Below are positions 6,160-8,033 of a stretch of 8,033 nt of DNA, piece after piece. Under the pieces are notes generated by a model. That model was not told the origin of the DNA, did no database searches, and saw only the letters and a list, made by a program, of their open reading frames with translations. Location: the NCBI GenBank assembly GCA_900548085.1, contig URJF01000065.1, positions 1-8,033 on the forward strand, written 5' to 3'. The first letter of the stretch is position 1. The number at the start of each line of letters is the position of its first letter. Source of the DNA: an uncultured Oscillospiraceae bacterium (GTDB taxonomy: Bacteria > Bacillota > Clostridia > Oscillospirales > Acutalibacteraceae). Both the position numbers and the translations under genes were made by a program.

Positions 6160-7134
6160 TTATTTTGTAACTCTTATTTCCATTTCAAGGCGTACGCCTT
6201 TTTCTTTATATACAGTATCGGACACCTTTTTGCAAAGAGTCAAAACATCGTCGCAAGTAGCGCCGCCGATATTGATAACAAATCCGGCGTGCTTAGTGCT
6301 GACCTGTGCGCCTCCTACCGTGGCGCCCATAAGATTGCACTCCTGAATAAGAGCGCCTGCATAATATCCCTCAGGTCGCTTAAAGGTGGAGCCTGCCGAC
6401 GGATATTCCAACGGTTGCTTAGCCTTTCTTCTGCCGATAAGGTCGTCCATTTTTTCTCTGATTTCTTTCTTAGACTTCGGCTGCAGCTTCAAATACAAGT
6501 CGGTAATAATACAGTCATTATCATAATACGCCGAATGGCGATAGGACAAGTCTAAATCGTCACCGCAAAGAGTGCCGACATCACCGTTGCTGTCTATATG
6601 GCGACATTTTTTGAGCACATCTTTCATCTCGCCGCCATATGCGCCTGCATTCATAAAAGCCGCACCGCCGCAGCTGCCGGGAATACCGTAGGCAAATTCC
6701 AGCCCCGAAAGTTTATGCTCCCAAGCGAATCTGCACACTCTGATAAGAGGAGCGCCTGCCTCGCAATGAATAACATTATCCTCCAAAAGCTCAATTTTGC
6801 CAAACTCCTTGCCTATCAGGATAACACAAGCGTCTATGCCGTCGTCACTGACAAGCAGATTTGAGCCGTTGCCCACAGGAATATATCTAATACCCAAGGA
6901 ATTGCATATTTTCACTGTATCGGCAATCTGCGAGATGCTGTCAGGTACAACAGCAACAACTGCAGGGCCGCCTATTTTGAATGTTGTATGTGAGCTCATC
7001 GGTTCGTCTGTGAGATACTTTATCCCTTCTTCATTCAACAAGCTCTTAAGTTCGTTTATATTATTCAAGATATAATCCACCGATTCGTTATTTTGTTGAG
7101 CCCAAAATAGCTGCTCCGATAATTCCTGCGTCAT
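6160..7134 (-). CDS. murB: UDP-N-acetylenolpyruvoylglucosamine reductase MurB
   Basis: Cytoplasmic FAD enzyme that reduces UDP-GlcNAc-enolpyruvate to UDP-MurNAc with NADPH, the second committed step of peptidoglycan synthesis. The 324-residue reading from ATG 7134 shows FAD-binding motifs K-I-G-G-P-A at 53-58, P-V-G-N-G-S-N-L-L at 86-94 and I-P-G-S-C-G-G at 151-157 followed by N-A-G-A-Y-G-G. Catalytic residues are visible: Arg199 in S-Y-R-H-S, Ser249 in A-G-S-T-F-K-R-P (proton donor to the flavin intermediate) and Glu319 in L-E-M-E-I-R-V. The architecture fits the shorter type II enzymes of Gram-positives. The start is uncertain. ATG 7134 lies inside the glucokinase gene (47-nt overlap) with no good Shine-Dalgarno, whereas TTG 7068 has GGTGGA 7 nt upstream and would give 302 residues, close to the usual family length. 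The first 22 residues lie upstream of the recognisable fold. rapZ follows after 17 nt. Confidence 0.96.
   Translation of the reverse strand: MTQELSEQLFWAQQNNESVDYILNNINELKSLLNEEGIKYLTDEPMSSHTTFKIGGPAVVAVVPDSISQIADTVKICNSLGIRYIPVGNGSNLLVSDDGIDACVILIGKEFGKIELLEDNVIHCEAGAPLIRVCRFAWEHKLSGLEFAYGIPGSCGGAAFMNAGAYGGEMKDVLKKCRHIDSNGDVGTLCGDDLDLSYRHSAYYDNDCIITDLYLKLQPKSKKEIREKMDDLIGRRKAKQPLEYPSAGSTFKRPEGYYAGALIQECNLMGATVGGAQVSTKHAGFVINIGGATCDDVLTLCKKVSDTVYKEKGVRLEMEIRVTK
7066..7081 (-). promoter_or_regulatory. Candidate ribosome-binding site and alternative TTG start of murB
   Basis: On the minus strand GGTGGA (7081-7076) is followed by 7 nt and an in-frame TTG (7068-7066), codon 23 of the longer murB reading. 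It lies just after the glucokinase stop (7088-7090), leaving a 19-nt gap like those elsewhere in the operon. Upstream of the competing ATG at 7134 the sequence ACATTGGGCA offers only a weak match to the anti-Shine-Dalgarno. This is suggestive, not decisive. Confidence 0.45.
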
Positions 7135-8033
7135 TGCCCAATGTAGCTTTCATAATCTTAGTCTGCATCTTGGAATAAACGCTGTAGCGCTCAGACTCTA
7201 TATATCTGCGAAGCGGACGAAGCAAAGTCTCGCCCTCGTTACAAATACCGCCGCCTACACAAATAATTTCGGGCTGGAGAGCATTAACAAGATTTACAAG
7301 ACCGCATGAAACATATTTTACATACTGGTCAACTACCTTAATACCTGCTATGTCACCGTGACGCATAGCGTCAAATGCAGTTCTGCCGGTAACCTTGCCC
7401 TCTTCCTTTACAAGCTCGTGCATAATGGAATCCGGATACTCCTGCATGGCACGCTTGGTCTGATTGATAAGAGCGGTAGCAGAAGCATAAGCCTCCCAAC
7501 AACCTTTTCTGCCGCAGGTGCACTCCTCGCCGTCAACAACGATAACCATATGACCGCACTCACCGCCGGCATTGTTTACGCCTGATACGATTTTGCCGTC
7601 TACGATAATGCCTGAACCTACCCCTGTACCGAGAGTAACGGCAACAAAATCCTTTGCACCGTTGCCGCATCCTGCATATGCCTCACCGAGAGCGGCACAG
7701 TTAGCATCATTCTCAACATATACTTTGTCTGTACCGAGACGCTCGCTGAGCATTTTTTTAGCCGGTACATTATCAAATCCCAAATTGTTTGCAAATTCAA
7801 TAATGCCATCCGAATTAACTGTACCGGGGGTACCGATACCTACAGACTCTATATCTGCGATAGTAAGGTTAGCCTCAGCCATAGCCTCCTTGCAGACCTT
7901 TGCGATATCGTCAAAAATTTCGTCAGCAGAACGAGGCATAGCAGTAGGAGTCTTAGCCTTTGCAATCATATTATACTTTTCGTCTACTACTGCCGCAACG
8001 ATGTTTGTTCCGCCTAAATCAATTCCTATAGTG
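7088..8033 (-). CDS. glcK: ROK-family glucokinase, 5' end truncated by window edge
   Basis: Predicted cytoplasmic glucokinase of the ROK family, which phosphorylates glucose to glucose 6-phosphate with ATP at the entry to glycolysis. 314 codons are visible. The frame stays open to the window edge and begins T-I-G-I-D-L-G-G-T-N, the ROK phosphate-binding motif, so only a few N-terminal residues are missing; the Met codon at 7969 is internal. Counting from the first visible residue: E-N-D with likely catalytic Asp109 (codon 7706-7708), T-L-G-T-G-V-G-S-G at 133-141, and the zinc site made of His161 and C-x-C-G-x-x-G-C-x-E at 171-180 (7493-7522). A G-G-G adenosine-site motif lies at 260-262 and the end, D-A-G-I-I-G-A-A, is typical. 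The stop is TAA at 7088-7090. The motif set separates it from ROK repressors, as no N-terminal helix-turn-helix precedes the kinase fold. Another hexose or N-acetylhexosamine as substrate cannot be excluded. It heads the murB cluster and is probably cotranscribed with it. Confidence 0.9.
   Translation of the reverse strand, partial: TIGIDLGGTNIVAAVVDEKYNMIAKAKTPTAMPRSADEIFDDIAKVCKEAMAEANLTIADIESVGIGTPGTVNSDGIIEFANNLGFDNVPAKKMLSERLGTDKVYVENDANCAALGEAYAGCGNGAKDFVAVTLGTGVGSGIIVDGKIVSGVNNAGGECGHMVIVVDGEECTCGRKGCWEAYASATALINQTKRAMQEYPDSIMHELVKEEGKVTGRTAFDAMRHGDIAGIKVVDQYVKYVSCGLVNLVNALQPEIICVGGGICNEGETLLRPLRRYIESERYSVYSKMQTKIMKATLGNDAGIIGAAILGSTK

Noticed and set aside
6091..6555. 154-codon plus-strand open frame across the rapZ-murB junction
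   Set aside because: It runs opposite two intact genes and shows no family motif; a shadow frame is the simpler reading.
7088..7969. Glucokinase starting at the Met codon at 7969
   Set aside because: The frame continues upstream to the window edge and encodes the essential G-I-D-L-G-G-T-N phosphate-binding motif, so this Met is internal.

Overview
The window is a compact run of six genes, all on the minus strand, so transcription runs from high to low coordinates. In transcription order they are: a ROK-family glucokinase (5' end just off the window), murB, rapZ, whiA, dnaE and pfkA (3' end off the window). Every complete gene has its family's usual length and intact catalytic motifs. No tRNA, rRNA, insertion sequence, phage gene, CRISPR array or broken gene was seen.

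The gene content and order (murB-rapZ-whiA-dnaE-pfkA) are typical of Firmicutes and particularly of Clostridia. WhiA and a DnaE with an N-terminal PHP domain and C-terminal OB fold fit a Gram-positive host. Moderate G+C, a glucokinase gene at the head, and the absence of yvcK/glmR between rapZ and whiA suggest a gut-type clostridium (Ruminococcaceae/Oscillospiraceae-like). That lineage call is inference; the sequence does not name a genus. The normal genetic code fits, since dnaE ends in TGA.

Layout: 8033-7088 glucokinase; 7134-6160 murB, overlapping the glucokinase gene by 47 nt if the ATG is used, or starting 19 nt after its stop if a TTG with a better ribosome-binding site is used; 6142-5282 rapZ after a 17-nt gap; 5269-4376 whiA after 12 nt; 4363-923 dnaE after 12 nt; then a 116-nt intergenic stretch and pfkA from 806. 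The tight spacing from glucokinase to dnaE argues for one transcript whose promoter lies outside the window. The only real intergenic region (807-922) carries a strong-looking sigma-A promoter for pfkA, a second extended -10 element, short repeated and inverted hexamers, and a small leader hairpin, but no clear terminator after dnaE. pfkA therefore probably receives both read-through and its own transcription.

Functionally the cluster joins sugar phosphorylation (glucokinase, phosphofructokinase), peptidoglycan precursor synthesis (MurB), an amino-sugar-linked regulator (RapZ), a division/chromosome regulator (WhiA) and a replicative polymerase (DnaE). This is a conserved housekeeping neighbourhood. 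I found no convincing undescribed system. The points most worth a second look are the altered effector-site residues of PfkA, the regulatory region of pfkA, the missing yvcK, and the murB start.
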